A stretch of 36,469 bases of DNA from Candidatus Omnitrophota bacterium (GTDB lineage Bacteria > Omnitrophota > Gorgyraeia > Zapsychrales > Zapsychraceae), in the NCBI GenBank assembly GCA_015233405.1, contig JADFXT010000004.1, positions 1-36,469 of the forward strand, written 5' to 3'. This document shows, piece after piece, positions 1 to 7,342 of the stretch; the stretch's first letter is position 1, and each line of letters opens with the position of its first letter. The notes below the pieces were generated by a model. The model did not search any database, had not been told where the DNA came from, and saw nothing but the letters and a program-made list of their open reading frames with translations. The translations under genes were made by a program, and so were the position numbers.

Positions 1-771
1 GTTATACTCAATACGCCATTCTTCGATCTTGTCTTTTGCTTCCCGCATATCTAAGAAATAATTCTCATTTAAGAACTCATCACGGAATCTGCCATGAAAT
101 GATTCAGCATAGCAATTTTCGGTCGGCTTGCCTGGACGGATAAAGTCCAATTTAACGCCGTTACGATAAGCCCATTCATCCAGGACTTTTGAAATAAACT
201 CCGGGCCGTTGTCTACGCGGATCGACTCCGGTAAGCCTTGCCTACTATCGGCCAGGCGATCGAGCACTCGGACAACTCTATGCCCAGGCAATGATGTGTC
301 CGCTTCGACGGTTAAACATTCCCGGGAATAGGTATCGACAATGGACAGCGTCCTAAACTTCCGTCCACTCCATAATGAATCTTGAATGAAATCCATAGCC
401 CACCGCTCATTCTGTTTAGTTGCCGGAGGCAACGGGTTACGCGTAACAGCCGCGAATTTCCGACGGCGGCGAATCCTTAATGATAATCCTTCAGCCCGGT
501 AAATCCGTTCAGTCCGCTTATGGTTGACGATAAACCCTTCCCGCCGAATAAGCACATACAACCGGATGTGGCCGTAACGCCGGTGCTTCTCGGCAAGTTC
601 TTTCAAGCGTTGCCGAATCCGGTCATTCAAAACGTTCGGCCAGGATTTATAACACATCACGGTCCGCGACACATTGACCAGAGAGCAGGCCCGCCGCTGT
701 GACAAGCGGAACTGTTCAACCATCAGCAGCGCCGCTTGCTTCTTTGCTTTGGGCCTTAGAATTTTTTTGAG
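1..771 (-). CDS. IS3-family transposase OrfB (DDE integrase core), partial
   Basis: Catalytic subunit of the insertion sequence, cutting and joining DNA ends in the cytoplasm. I translated the complement by hand; the frame is open from about 771 to the window edge. It has an N-terminal HTH_21-like region (LSQRRACSLVNVSRTVMCYK), then the rve integrase core. The catalytic acidic residues are visible as the D of WAMDFIQD (about 380), the D of RVDNGPEF (about 217) and the E of CYAESFHGRFRDEF (about 110). It has no evident start codon of its own and is probably made only as an OrfAB fusion by -1 frameshifting. The C-terminal end lies beyond position 1. Confidence 0.9.
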
Positions 772-1019
772 AGCACCGCCTTTAACGCCTGAATGTCCAG
801 CGTCTGGTCAGCCACGATCTGCTTGAGCCGACGATTCTCATCCTCCAAGGTGCGCATCTTCTTTAAATCTGAAACTTCCAGGCCCGTATACTTGGCCTTC
901 CACTTGTAAAATGTCGCATCTGAAATCCCGTGTTGTCGGCAAAGCTCCCCGGTCTTGGTTCCGGCTTCTGCTTCCTTGAGTACTGCAATGATCTGTTCTT
1001 CGGTGTGCCTTTTTGCCAT
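756..1019 (-). CDS. IS3-family transposase OrfA (helix-turn-helix)
   Basis: An 87-residue DNA-binding subunit of the insertion sequence. It opens with MAKRHTEEQIIAVLKEAEAG and a Tnp_1/HTH_Tnp_1 helix-turn-helix (GELCRQHGISDATFYKWK, residues about 24-41), followed by a leucine-zipper-like helix (DLKKMRTLEDENRRLKQIV) of the kind used for multimerisation in IS3 OrfA proteins. The ATG is preceded by AAGGAGG in the complement, a strong ribosome site. Its stop codon overlaps the start of the orfB frame, as expected for an IS3 element. Length is typical for the family. Confidence 0.93.
   Translation of the reverse strand: MAKRHTEEQIIAVLKEAEAGTKTGELCRQHGISDATFYKWKAKYTGLEVSDLKKMRTLEDENRRLKQIVADQTLDIQALKAVLSKKF
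762..768 (-). other. Programmed -1 frameshift slippery site between orfA and orfB
   Basis: Seven consecutive A residues in the mRNA sense, phased A-AAA-AAA in the orfA frame four codons or fewer before its stop. Slipping back by one base enters the open orfB frame. This is the usual way IS3-family elements make the OrfAB transposase. The phase was checked codon by codon; slippage itself is inferred. Confidence 0.8.
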
Positions 1020-1070
1020 GTCCAGCCTCCTTGTTTAGGTGTTTTACACCCAAGAGACTCTACTGGCAAG

Positions 1071-1096
1071 TGGCTTTAATTTCGGGGGTGGGGTCA
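1071..1096 (-). repeat. Terminal inverted repeat (orfA-side end) of the IS3 element
   Basis: The stretch upstream of orfA ends GGGGGTGGGGTCA on the plus strand, that is, TGACCCC read inward from the tip. To its right the open frame of the interrupted YfhO-like gene begins at once, which sets the boundary at 1096/1097. The partner repeat is outside the window, so the exact repeat length is not known. Confidence 0.6.
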
Positions 1097-1097
1097 G

Positions 1098-2675
1098 GGA
1101 TACCAAACAATAATTCCTATAAAATATTGGTTTGAACTTTTCTTAGGGGCTTCTCCAAATTCTGATTATCCTATTTTTATCGGGTTTCTCTCACTACCTC
1201 TTATCTTAATAGGAATCATCAAGGGAGAAAGAAAGACAATCGCACCGTTTTTCTTTACAGGGCTTATTCTTTTGTTATTTAGTCTCGGGACCATAATTTC
1301 CATTCTCCTTTATTGTGTTTGGCCGCTCATGCAATACTACCGGCACCTTTTCTTTGCGATTCCGCTCATAAAATTATCCTTATGTTTTTTAGCTGGATTT
1401 GGCCTTGAAATATTATTCACAGGCTCAAAGTCTTCGCGTCCATCACTGACACTGGCCACTCTATTGTCAGGCCTTCTGATGCTTTTGTTATGCCTTGGAT
1501 TATCAACCATGTCCGTGCACATGGCAAAAGCGAAAGAAATACTCCTTCATACGATCATGCAGGAATCTTCTACAAACAATATCCTGCTCCCCCTATTTCT
1601 TAAAATGCCTCTTAAGAAAATATTCTTGCAAGGGGCTATTTTTACTTTCATTTTCTCCATCATTTTCTTTATATTGTCAGCGCCTATTGCCAAAAAATAT
1701 TTTAAGTTCATTCTTTATATTTTAATTCTTATTCATGTCATTAACATTGAATGTTACGCTTTTGACGAGAGTATGCGCCGATCATTTAAGCTCAGCAAAG
1801 ATGAATACAACCTGTTTTATTTTGAGAAAATGCCTTTTCAAGTCAAGCGACAAGATGTCTCTATCAATTCGAATCTACAGTATAACTTTACGACCTCTAA
1901 TCCACGATGCTTGCTCCTTTGCCAAAAGGAATTCTCCCCTTATGCGCGCTATAACCTAACAGATGCTTTATTACTCGACAATTTTCTATTTTCTTTATTT
2001 CGAACAGATACATGGCTAAAGCCGATCGATCAATTGTTTGAGGCCTATCATGGGAAACCCTTTTCAAACTCCATATTCATGGAAAAAAATTTTCAGATCA
2101 TGGATTTTTTAAAAAATAAGCGCGCTCTTCACCCTTCTTTCTTAAAAATCACCGGTGTTTCTGAAGACACCCTGCAAGTTTTCTCCCAGGCGCATGAAGT
2201 CGAAAATGAAAGCTTATTAAAAACTTTATTGACCCATACAACCTATTCCGGCGATATTCTTTTTGTTTCTCCAACCAAAGAACAAAACAAGACCATCAAA
2301 AAAACAATAACTGACCTTTCACAAATCGACTTATCTGGTAACGAGCGACTATCTATTCCTTGCAATGTAAAAAATTTCTCGGCGAACACCTTAGAGGTTA
2401 TCGTGAATATCGGGGAAATAAATTCTGCCTGGCTATATTACAGCGATGCCTGGCATCCTTTTTGGAAAGCAACCGTGAATAATCACCCCGTCGACATTTA
2501 CAAATCCAACCTGGCGTATAAAGCCGTCCCGCTAGAAAAAGGCCTAAACGTTGTCAAATTTCATTTTGAGAACAAAATGCTTAGGTGGATTCTTATTCTT
2601 TTTGGCTTAAATGCGATGTTTTGGGTGGGATGGATATTTTATCGACTAGGAAGATTGTGCCTATTCGCCTCTTGA
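1098..2675 (+). pseudogene. YfhO-like polytopic membrane protein, 5' end removed by the IS3 insertion
   Basis: The frame is open from the very edge of the insertion sequence (first codons GYQTIIPIKYWFELFLG) to the stop at 2675, about 525 codons. An annotation starting at the TTG at 1272 would be an artefact, since protein-like sequence continues upstream. Several membrane segments occupy the first half. The motif PLMQYYRHLFFAIPLIKL followed by LAGFGLEIL, and a C-terminal soluble part with WLYYSDAWHPFWKATVNN and GLNVVKFHFENK then a last membrane helix, match the YfhO family (GT-C-like proteins linked to glycosylation of cell-wall or surface polymers). The N-terminal catalytic half is missing here. 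Either the gene was broken by the element or its other part lies to the left. Function after truncation is doubtful. Confidence 0.65.
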
Positions 2676-2696
2676 CCCTCAGAGCCGGACAGAGGC

Positions 2697-3302
2697 CTAC
2701 TTTTCTAAAACCAGAACTTTCCTGCCTTGAATCTTTAGCTTCCCTTTTACAAACAATTGAATGGCCCTTGGATACATCTTATGTTCAATGGCATGAATAC
2801 GCGCTTCTAAGGATTCTAGCGGTTCTCCTTCTTTCACATCAAGCGCTTCCTGCATGATAATGGGCCCGTGGTCCATCTTGTCGTCGACAAAATGGACTGT
2901 CACGCCCGTCACTTTGGCGCCATAGGTGAAAGCGTCTTTAATGCCTTCGATTCCTTTAAAAGAAGGCAACAGCGACGGATGAATATTAATAACCTTGTCC
3001 GGGAATTCTTTGACGAAAAACGGCGTCAACAGTTTCATATATCCAGCTAAAACCACAAAATCAATATCATGTTCTTTAAGATAGATCACGATATCGCGGT
3101 CATAACTTTGCGGCGTTAGATAATCTTTAGCTTCGAGGCACAGCGTCGGAATACCAGCCTCTTCCGCCCTTTTAAGCGCATGGGCCTTGCGGCTGTTGGA
3201 AAAGACCAATGCCAATTCTGCCGAAATCTCTCCGTTTTTAACAGCGTCGATAATCGCTTGAAGATTAGAACCAAATCCTGATGCGAAGACTGCGAATTTC
3301 AT
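2697..3302 (-). CDS. purN: Phosphoribosylglycinamide formyltransferase (GART)
   Basis: Transfers a formyl group from 10-formyl-tetrahydrofolate to GAR in step 3 of de novo purine synthesis, in the cytoplasm. The 201-residue length is normal. The N-terminal phosphate-binding loop GFGSNLQAI (9-17), the catalytic trio N106 and H108 in VINIHPSLLPSF, and D144 in HFVDDKMDHGP are all present, at the same numbers as in the E. coli enzyme. The ATG has AAGGAT upstream. It lies 15 bases after the MFS gene on the same strand and probably shares its transcript. It converges on the truncated YfhO-like gene with only about 20 bases between stops. Confidence 0.97.
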   Translation of the reverse strand: MKFAVFASGFGSNLQAIIDAVKNGEISAELALVFSNSRKAHALKRAEEAGIPTLCLEAKDYLTPQSYDRDIVIYLKEHDIDFVVLAGYMKLLTPFFVKEFPDKVINIHPSLLPSFKGIEGIKDAFTYGAKVTGVTVHFVDDKMDHGPIIMQEALDVKEGEPLESLEARIHAIEHKMYPRAIQLFVKGKLKIQGRKVLVLEK

Positions 3303-3317
3303 AAGGCGTATCCTTTT

Positions 3318-4625
3318 TTAATTTGACTTCAATATATTATCCACATTTTTAGTGGTAAAGGCAAGCTGCCCCTTACGATTTTTCACAAAGCCCACAACGC
3401 CGACGATAGCGATCAAAAATCCCGCACCCAGCAAAATCCATAACTGTCCGATAAATTGCGACAGCCACGAGCTTAAAAGCATCGAAACCAAAAATGCGAA
3501 ATGGATCACGATCTCGAGCGCGCTAAAAACCTTTCCCCGCATGGCTTCGTCGCTCACTAAATGCACGATGGTGTTCGAGGCGATGAAAACGGGCCCGATG
3601 ACAAGCCCTAACACCGTAGCTAAGACCATAGTCAAAAAAACATTATGGATATTATGGACAAACAACGCGAAGCACATGAGCATCATCCCGCCGACGATCA
3701 AACAAAAGAAAATCACTTTATGCCACGCGAACTTCTTTCCATAACGGCCATAAAGGACCGCGCCTAAAAATAACCCCACGCCGAGGCAGACCGCCATGAC
3801 CCCCAAATGTTTCGTGATGCTTTTAAACTCGTGCTGGATAAAAACGATCATCGTGACATACACCGCTCCCGCCGAGGCCAAAAGGATAAAAAGCATATTG
3901 ATCACGAACCGGATGTCCTTTTGCTGGCGCAGATAAACTAACCCTTCTTTGATTTCCACCCAGACCGATTTGCGTTTTTCTTTGACCTGCTGCCAGATCT
4001 TTTCTTCCTTGAATTCTTTGATCTGTAACTTTAGCTGGCTAGGGAGCGCAATAAAGAAAATGATCGCGCCCGATATAAAAAATGTCAGCGAGTCAATAAT
4101 AAAACCGTTTCGAGCGCCGAACCAGTCGATCAAAAATCCACCTAAGGCGCAACCCATGACAAAAGCGATCATTCCCGTCGTCGAGACAAGCGAGTTTGCG
4201 ATCAAGAGCTCATCTTCTTGGACGATGTCCGGGATAATCGACATCTTGGCCGGCAGATAAAAACGGCTAAAGCAAAACACAAAGAAAACAATTATGTAAA
4301 TGGGAATAAGCGACTTCCAGAAAAAAAAGATAAAGGGGATCAAAAGGACCAGAAGCCCGCGAAAAATATCACAAATAAAAAGGGTCAAACGCCGGTCCCA
4401 CCGGTCGACAAAAACACCGGCAAAGGGTTGAATAATAAAAACAGGAATGATAGTAAAGGTGAGCAATTTAGCCAAAATGACCGGCGAGCCGGAGGCTTTT
4501 TCGTAAACTAGGCCGACCAGCGCCAATTGATGAATGCGGTCACCGAATTGCGAAATAAGTTGGGCAAACCACAGACGCTGAAAATTACGATTACGGGAAT
4601 GGGTGAGAAACTCGAGAATTTTCAC
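3318..4625 (-). CDS. MFS transporter, MFS_3/EntS-like exporter
   Basis: A 435-residue inner-membrane protein with about 12 predicted membrane helices. The N-terminus (NRNFQRLWFAQLISQFGDRI) and the loop between helices 2 and 3 (FAGVFVDRWDRRLTLFICD, the MFS motif A position) are typical of the MFS_3 branch that includes the enterobactin exporter EntS and macrolide exporters. A charged cytoplasmic loop (about residues 200-225) splits the two six-helix halves. The substrate cannot be read from the sequence. The start is a GTG with AAGG seven bases upstream. It lies 46 bases downstream of tRNA-Thr on the same strand and may be co-transcribed with it, and is followed by purN. Confidence 0.88.
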   Translation of the reverse strand: MKILEFLTHSRNRNFQRLWFAQLISQFGDRIHQLALVGLVYEKASGSPVILAKLLTFTIIPVFIIQPFAGVFVDRWDRRLTLFICDIFRGLLVLLIPFIFFFWKSLIPIYIIVFFVFCFSRFYLPAKMSIIPDIVQEDELLIANSLVSTTGMIAFVMGCALGGFLIDWFGARNGFIIDSLTFFISGAIIFFIALPSQLKLQIKEFKEEKIWQQVKEKRKSVWVEIKEGLVYLRQQKDIRFVINMLFILLASAGAVYVTMIVFIQHEFKSITKHLGVMAVCLGVGLFLGAVLYGRYGKKFAWHKVIFFCLIVGGMMLMCFALFVHNIHNVFLTMVLATVLGLVIGPVFIASNTIVHLVSDEAMRGKVFSALEIVIHFAFLVSMLLSSWLSQFIGQLWILLGAGFLIAIVGVVGFVKNRKGQLAFTTKNVDNILKSN

Positions 4626-4671
4626 TAAACGGCCTTAAACTGGTGGAATTACAAACGCAACTGAAATAAAA

Positions 4672-4744
4672 AGCCGACGAGAGGAATCGAACCCCCGGCC
4701 CGCGCTTTACGAAAGCGCTGCTCTACCATCTGAGCTACGTCGGC
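4672..4744 (-). tRNA. tRNA-Thr (anticodon CGT)
   Basis: The complement folds as a full cloverleaf: acceptor GCCGACG/CGTCGGC, D arm GCTC-AGATGGTA-GAGC, anticodon stem GCGCT/AGCGC with loop TTCGTAA (anticodon CGT, reads ACG), a five-base variable loop, and a T arm with loop TTCGAAT. CCA is not encoded; a T run follows directly. It sits at the end of a long transcript leader made of hairpin repeats (4781-5208). Confidence 0.96.
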
Positions 4745-4780
4745 GTAATCTACCGCTAAATCTTTTCGAGAGAAGATTGC

Positions 4781-5208
4781 GCCGTACCCAGTTTTCCTTT
4801 TAAAACCTTTAGAGGAAACAGGGTCGGCAAATAACCATCTTCAAAGAACATGCCGTTACCCAGTTTTCCTTTTAAAACCTTCAGAGGAAACAGGGCCTGC
4901 CCTGCGAAGCTGAACATATGAAAAATTCAGCGAAGCATGGGTCGGCAAATAGCCATCTTCAAAGAACCTGCCGTTACCCAGTTTTCCTTTAAAAACCTTC
5001 AGAGGAAACAGGGCCTGCCCTGCGAAGCTGAACATATGAAAAATTCAGCGAAGCATGGGTCGGCAAACAACCATCTTCAAAGAACCTGCCGTTACCCAGT
5101 TTCTTCTAAGAATTTTAAAAGGAAGACTGGGTCGGCGAATAACCATCTTCAGAGAACCTGCCGTTACCCAGTTTCTTCTAAGAATTTTAAAAGGAAAACT
5201 GGACCAGC
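4781..5208 (-). repeat. Five tandem hairpin units in the leader of tRNA-Thr
   Basis: In transcript sense each unit begins GCCGACCC and ends ACTGGGTAACGGC, so its ends pair into a 4+7 bp stem. Units lie at 4781-4828, 4852-4946, 4970-5064, 5088-5136 and 5160-5208, separated by 23-base spacers that share TTCTTTGAAGATGG (one A-to-G variant reads TTCTCTGAAGATGG). Units 2 and 3 are about 47 bases longer, carrying an extra hairpin (CTGAA/TTCAG stem, CATATG in the loop) just after GCCGACCC. The first-transcribed unit (5160-5208) has degenerate ends. Position 4745-4780 is a 36-base tRNA-proximal spacer. A sixth copy stands before tRNA-Phe. Any reading frame across this block is repeat translation, not a gene. 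Confidence 0.9.
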
Positions 5209-5231
5209 AAAAACTCTTCTAATATGCAAAC

Positions 5232-5259
5232 ATCATAAACGAAAAATGCACAGATTCAA
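5232..5259 (-). promoter_or_regulatory. Putative sigma70-type promoter of the hairpin-repeat/tRNA-Thr transcript
   Basis: In the complement: TTGAAT (5259-5254), 16 bases, TATGAT (5237-5232). Transcription would begin near 5225, about 15 bases before the first hairpin unit, so the whole repeat array would be the 5' leader of tRNA-Thr. Confidence 0.5.
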
Positions 5260-5301
5260 ATATTTTTTTGCTTCAAATATTCCGGTAATTAAAAAATACT
5301 A

Positions 5302-6339
5302 TTACGGAGCCGCGACCGCCATCAACAAAAAAAAGTAACTCGCCATAATCACTAGCCCCACGGGCACACCAAATTTCGCCCACTCGGAACTTTTGATCTT
5401 AAGTTTTCCTGCCGCAATAATATTGGGAATATTACCCGGAATCAACATCCCGCCGGAAATTAAGAGCCCCAAAAGGGCAGCCTTTATCTGTAACAATCCT
5501 AAACTCGGTCCTATTTCAGCAGCGGCGAGCGTCGCATTATCAAGAATCGCAGAAATCATATTGATCCAATAAAGCCCCTGATACGGAATATGCGAAATAT
5601 ACGCGTCGACGATCGGCTTAAATCCTTTTCCTAAAAAAACAAGCGCCAACACGAACAAATAAACTTTGGCGGCTCTAACCAATATACCTTTAACATCTTC
5701 TTCTCTGTCTTCCTCAAGGCCGTGCTTCTTTTGCCGCTTATCCGGCATTAAAATCATGCTTAAAATCCCGACAGCCAAAACTCCCGGAATAATATATTTC
5801 CATAACTGCTTCCATAAGAAAAAGAAATCCGCGAAATAAGGACCTTCTTTAAGTTTCGAGATAACGATCGTGGAAAGCGGCTCACCGATCGGCGTTAAAG
5901 CGGCGCCCAAGCCAATCGCAAAACACGCCAGAACAACAAAGACAATCTCATGTTTCCTGTCGAGCGTCAGCGATGTGATGATCTCAACTAGAACAAGCGC
6001 AGCAATGATGGCGGTTATCACGCTCGATAAAAGCCCGAGAAGAATGATAATGAAGAAAGTAAATAATTTTAAGCCAATTGTATCCGCTATTTGATTGACG
6101 TGACGCGCAATAGGTTTTTGTAACGCTTTAAATAAAAATCCCGCGATCAACACCGCCAAGGTTATTTTAATCGGTTCAATCAACGCCTCTGTTATTAAAG
6201 ATTTCCCCCATTGAGATGTGATCGTAACCGCTACACAGCCCATCACAAAAAGAAAAATCTCGAGCTCCTCCTCAACCTTTTTGACGAAGAAAGGAACAAA
6301 TAAAACAACTGCTAATATGATAGCTAATCCTACAAACAC
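5302..6339 (-). CDS. DUF1646 family membrane protein, putative cation transporter
   Basis: A 345-residue polytopic inner-membrane protein with about 10 helices. The signature stretches GLGAALTPIGEPLSTIV, the NMISAILDNATLAAAEIGP region, and GGMLIPGNIPNIIAAGKLKI match DUF1646, which belongs with the ion-transporter (NhaD/ArsB-like) superfamily; the ion is not known. I chose the GTG at 6339 because AAGGAG (6355-6350) stands ten bases before it and a TATAAT promoter lies between it and the upstream in-frame TTG at 6393, which would then be outside the transcript. The gene lies alone between two tRNA genes. Confidence 0.82.
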   Translation of the reverse strand: MFVGLAIILAVVLFVPFFVKKVEEELEIFLFVMGCVAVTITSQWGKSLITEALIEPIKITLAVLIAGFLFKALQKPIARHVNQIADTIGLKLFTFFIIILLGLLSSVITAIIAALVLVEIITSLTLDRKHEIVFVVLACFAIGLGAALTPIGEPLSTIVISKLKEGPYFADFFFLWKQLWKYIIPGVLAVGILSMILMPDKRQKKHGLEEDREEDVKGILVRAAKVYLFVLALVFLGKGFKPIVDAYISHIPYQGLYWINMISAILDNATLAAAEIGPSLGLLQIKAALLGLLISGGMLIPGNIPNIIAAGKLKIKSSEWAKFGVPVGLVIMASYFFLLMAVAAP

Positions 6340-6373
6340 CGCGATCAATCTCCTTGGTAAAACTTCTGGACTT

Positions 6374-6403
6374 ATTATACGCAAATTCCGCAAAATGAAA
6401 CAA
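6374..6403 (-). promoter_or_regulatory. Putative promoter of the DUF1646 gene
   Basis: Complement: TTGTTT (6403-6398), 18 bases, TATAAT (6379-6374). The -35 half overlaps the stem of the tRNA-Phe terminator. The predicted start near 6367 leaves a leader of about 28 bases to the GTG at 6339. The perfect -10 is the stronger part; the -35 is weak. Confidence 0.5.
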
Positions 6404-6435
6404 AAAAGAGGGAGTTACGAGAACCCCCTCTTTTT
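6403..6435 (-). terminator. Rho-independent terminator after tRNA-Phe
   Basis: A 10-bp stem AAAAAGAGGG/CCCTCTTTTT with a 13-base loop, followed in the minus direction by a run of T. It starts four bases after the encoded CCA of tRNA-Phe. The symmetrical A/T tails would also let it work on plus-strand transcripts. Confidence 0.82.
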
Positions 6436-6438
6436 ATA

Positions 6439-6514
6439 TGGTGCCGAGACCCAGAATTGAACTGGGGACACAAGGCTTTTCAGGCCTCTGCTCTACCAAC
6501 TGAGCTATCTCGGC
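6439..6514 (-). tRNA. tRNA-Phe (anticodon GAA)
   Basis: The complement folds as acceptor GCCGAGA/TCTCGGC, D arm GCTC-AGTTGGTA-GAGC, anticodon stem GAGGC/GCCTT with loop CTGAAAA (anticodon GAA), T arm CCCAG-TTCAATT-CTGGG, discriminator A and an encoded CCA. It has its own promoter (6664-6692), a 143-base leader with one hairpin unit (6551-6598), and a terminator directly behind. Confidence 0.97.
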
Positions 6515-6550
6515 GTCATTTACTACTAAATCTTTTCTAGAAAAAACTAT

Positions 6551-6598
6551 GCCGTTACCCAGTTTTCCTTTAAAAAATTGAGCGAAGCATGGGTCGGC
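6551..6598 (-). repeat. Single hairpin unit in the leader of tRNA-Phe
   Basis: Same family as the array at 4781-5208: in transcript sense it starts GCCGACCCATGCTTCGCT and ends AAAACTGGGTAACGGC. It carries only the left half of the extra hairpin seen in the long units, and looks like a long unit that lost the middle between two T runs. The 36 bases between it and the tRNA (6515-6550) match the equivalent 36 bases before tRNA-Thr at 26 positions, including GAAAAGATTTAG. Confidence 0.85.
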
Positions 6599-6663
6599 GT
6601 ATCAAATATCTTTTAAAAAATTTTCCTCATTGAATTAACAAGATCTTCTGCAAAGGCGGATAA

Positions 6664-6692
6664 ATTGTAATGGAGAGCTTTTTGATTGTCAA
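6664..6692 (-). promoter_or_regulatory. Sigma70-type promoter of the tRNA-Phe transcript
   Basis: Complement: perfect TTGACA (6692-6687), 17 bases, TACAAT (6669-6664). Predicted start near 6657 puts the hairpin unit 6551-6598 inside the precursor of tRNA-Phe. Confidence 0.75.
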
Positions 6693-6723
6693 GAGAAGAA
6701 ACTTACCCTTGGGGACTCTCTAT

Positions 6724-7125
6724 CTACTTATTTAAATGATTGCTGATCTTCACATAAATATCTTGTGCCAAGGACACTTTAGGAAGCCCAAGCTTTCGCG
6801 CTTTGATGCTGAGCTTAACCGCATTCTTGCCAGACTGTGTCACCGTTGCCGTAATCTTTGCGCCGGAAACTGTAGCCTGAATGGTCCCTTGAGCATGGTC
6901 CTCTTCCTGAATGACCCCCATAATAGAGATAACCTCGACAGAAGCATCCCAAACCGCGCTTTGTTCATTCTCGAGAATGCCTTCAAAAGTATCGGGGCTC
7001 GCGGCATATCCTCCGACGGCACCAACGGCGCCAACGGCTAGCCACACACAGCCGCTCAAGAGAAATATCAAGGGAACACATAAAACTTTTGCCCAAAGGC
7101 TCCGAGAAACCGATATTGCTTTCAA
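6724..7125 (-). CDS. DUF3568 family lipoprotein
   Basis: A 133-residue predicted lipoprotein of unknown function. The signal peptide ends in the lipobox LLSGC (C26), so the mature protein should be lipid-anchored; Lnt in this window would finish its acylation. After a Gly/Ala-rich stretch (AVGAVGGYAASPDTFEG) follows a small alpha/beta domain, with the pattern of DUF3568 (conserved in bacteria with complex envelopes). The start is a TTG with a very strong AAGGAGG six to seven bases upstream, which decides the call. A 26-codon ORF lies just upstream on the same strand and probably shares the transcript. Confidence 0.78.
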   Translation of the reverse strand: MKAISVSRSLWAKVLCVPLIFLLSGCVWLAVGAVGAVGGYAASPDTFEGILENEQSAVWDASVEVISIMGVIQEEDHAQGTIQATVSGAKITATVTQSGKNAVKLSIKARKLGLPKVSLAQDIYVKISNHLNK

Positions 7126-7152
7126 GGAACTCCTCCTTATTTAAGGCCCTGT

Positions 7153-7233
7153 TTATCCTAAGCAGGGTTTCGTGCCATGATTGGCTTTTTTAGACCGCCA
7201 GCTCAATTTTCCACGTCGTTTTCTTTTACTCAT
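7153..7233 (-). CDS. Tiny strongly basic protein, 26 residues
   Basis: Unrecognised. The frame reads MSKRKRRGKLSWRSKK then ANHGTKPCLG, with 9 Lys/Arg in the first 16 residues. Support: AAGGAAGG eight bases before the ATG, and a good sigma70-type promoter upstream at 7286-7314. The composition, and the ending with one Cys, suggest an RNA- or ribosome-binding peptide; small proteins with a KKANHG segment occur to my memory in other bacterial phyla, but I cannot name a family. It lies 27 bases before the DUF3568 gene. A CCCTG/CAGGG hairpin overlaps its stop codon and could reduce read-through. Confidence 0.55.
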   Translation of the reverse strand: MSKRKRRGKLSWRSKKANHGTKPCLG

Positions 7234-7285
7234 AATAACATCCTTCCTTTATTTGGAATATAATATTTTAAATTTTTTAGAGATT

Positions 7286-7314
7286 GTTATATACAATATC
7301 AGGAGAAAATGCAA
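7286..7314 (-). promoter_or_regulatory. Promoter of the tiny basic ORF and DUF3568 gene
   Basis: Complement: TTGCAT (7314-7309), 17 bases, TATAAC (7291-7286). The start would be near 7279, about 46 bases before the ATG at 7233. Confidence 0.6.
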
Positions 7315-7342
7315 CAAAAAAGTCTCTCCCGCCATTTTAAAA

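Larger units (their letters stand above)
1..1096 (-). mobile_element. IS3-family insertion sequence, cut by the left window edge
   Basis: The element reads leftward: terminal inverted repeat, orfA, orfB, then the window edge. Seen: a helix-turn-helix orfA, an orfB with the DDE catalytic core in the -1 frame, a 7-A slippery run at their junction, and an end that starts TGACCCC when read into the element (tip at 1096). This is the standard IS3-family plan, and the orfB style (SQRRAC, VNHKR, RIYRAEGL) resembles the IS407/IS3-like subgroups. Both reading frames are open and all catalytic residues are present, so it may be recently active. The other end and the target-site duplication lie outside the window; the 4 bases GGGA at 1097-1100 would be one candidate duplication copy. 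Confidence 0.9.

Noticed and set aside
4781-5208. CRISPR array
   Set aside because: Spacing is regular, but the spacers are nearly identical to each other and the repeats are long palindromic hairpins; no cas genes nearby.
4937-5338. A 133-codon plus-strand reading frame
   Set aside because: It is a translation of the tandem hairpin units (repeating NNHLQRTCRYPVSSKNF) on the strand opposite to the tRNA transcript; no ribosome site and no protein character.
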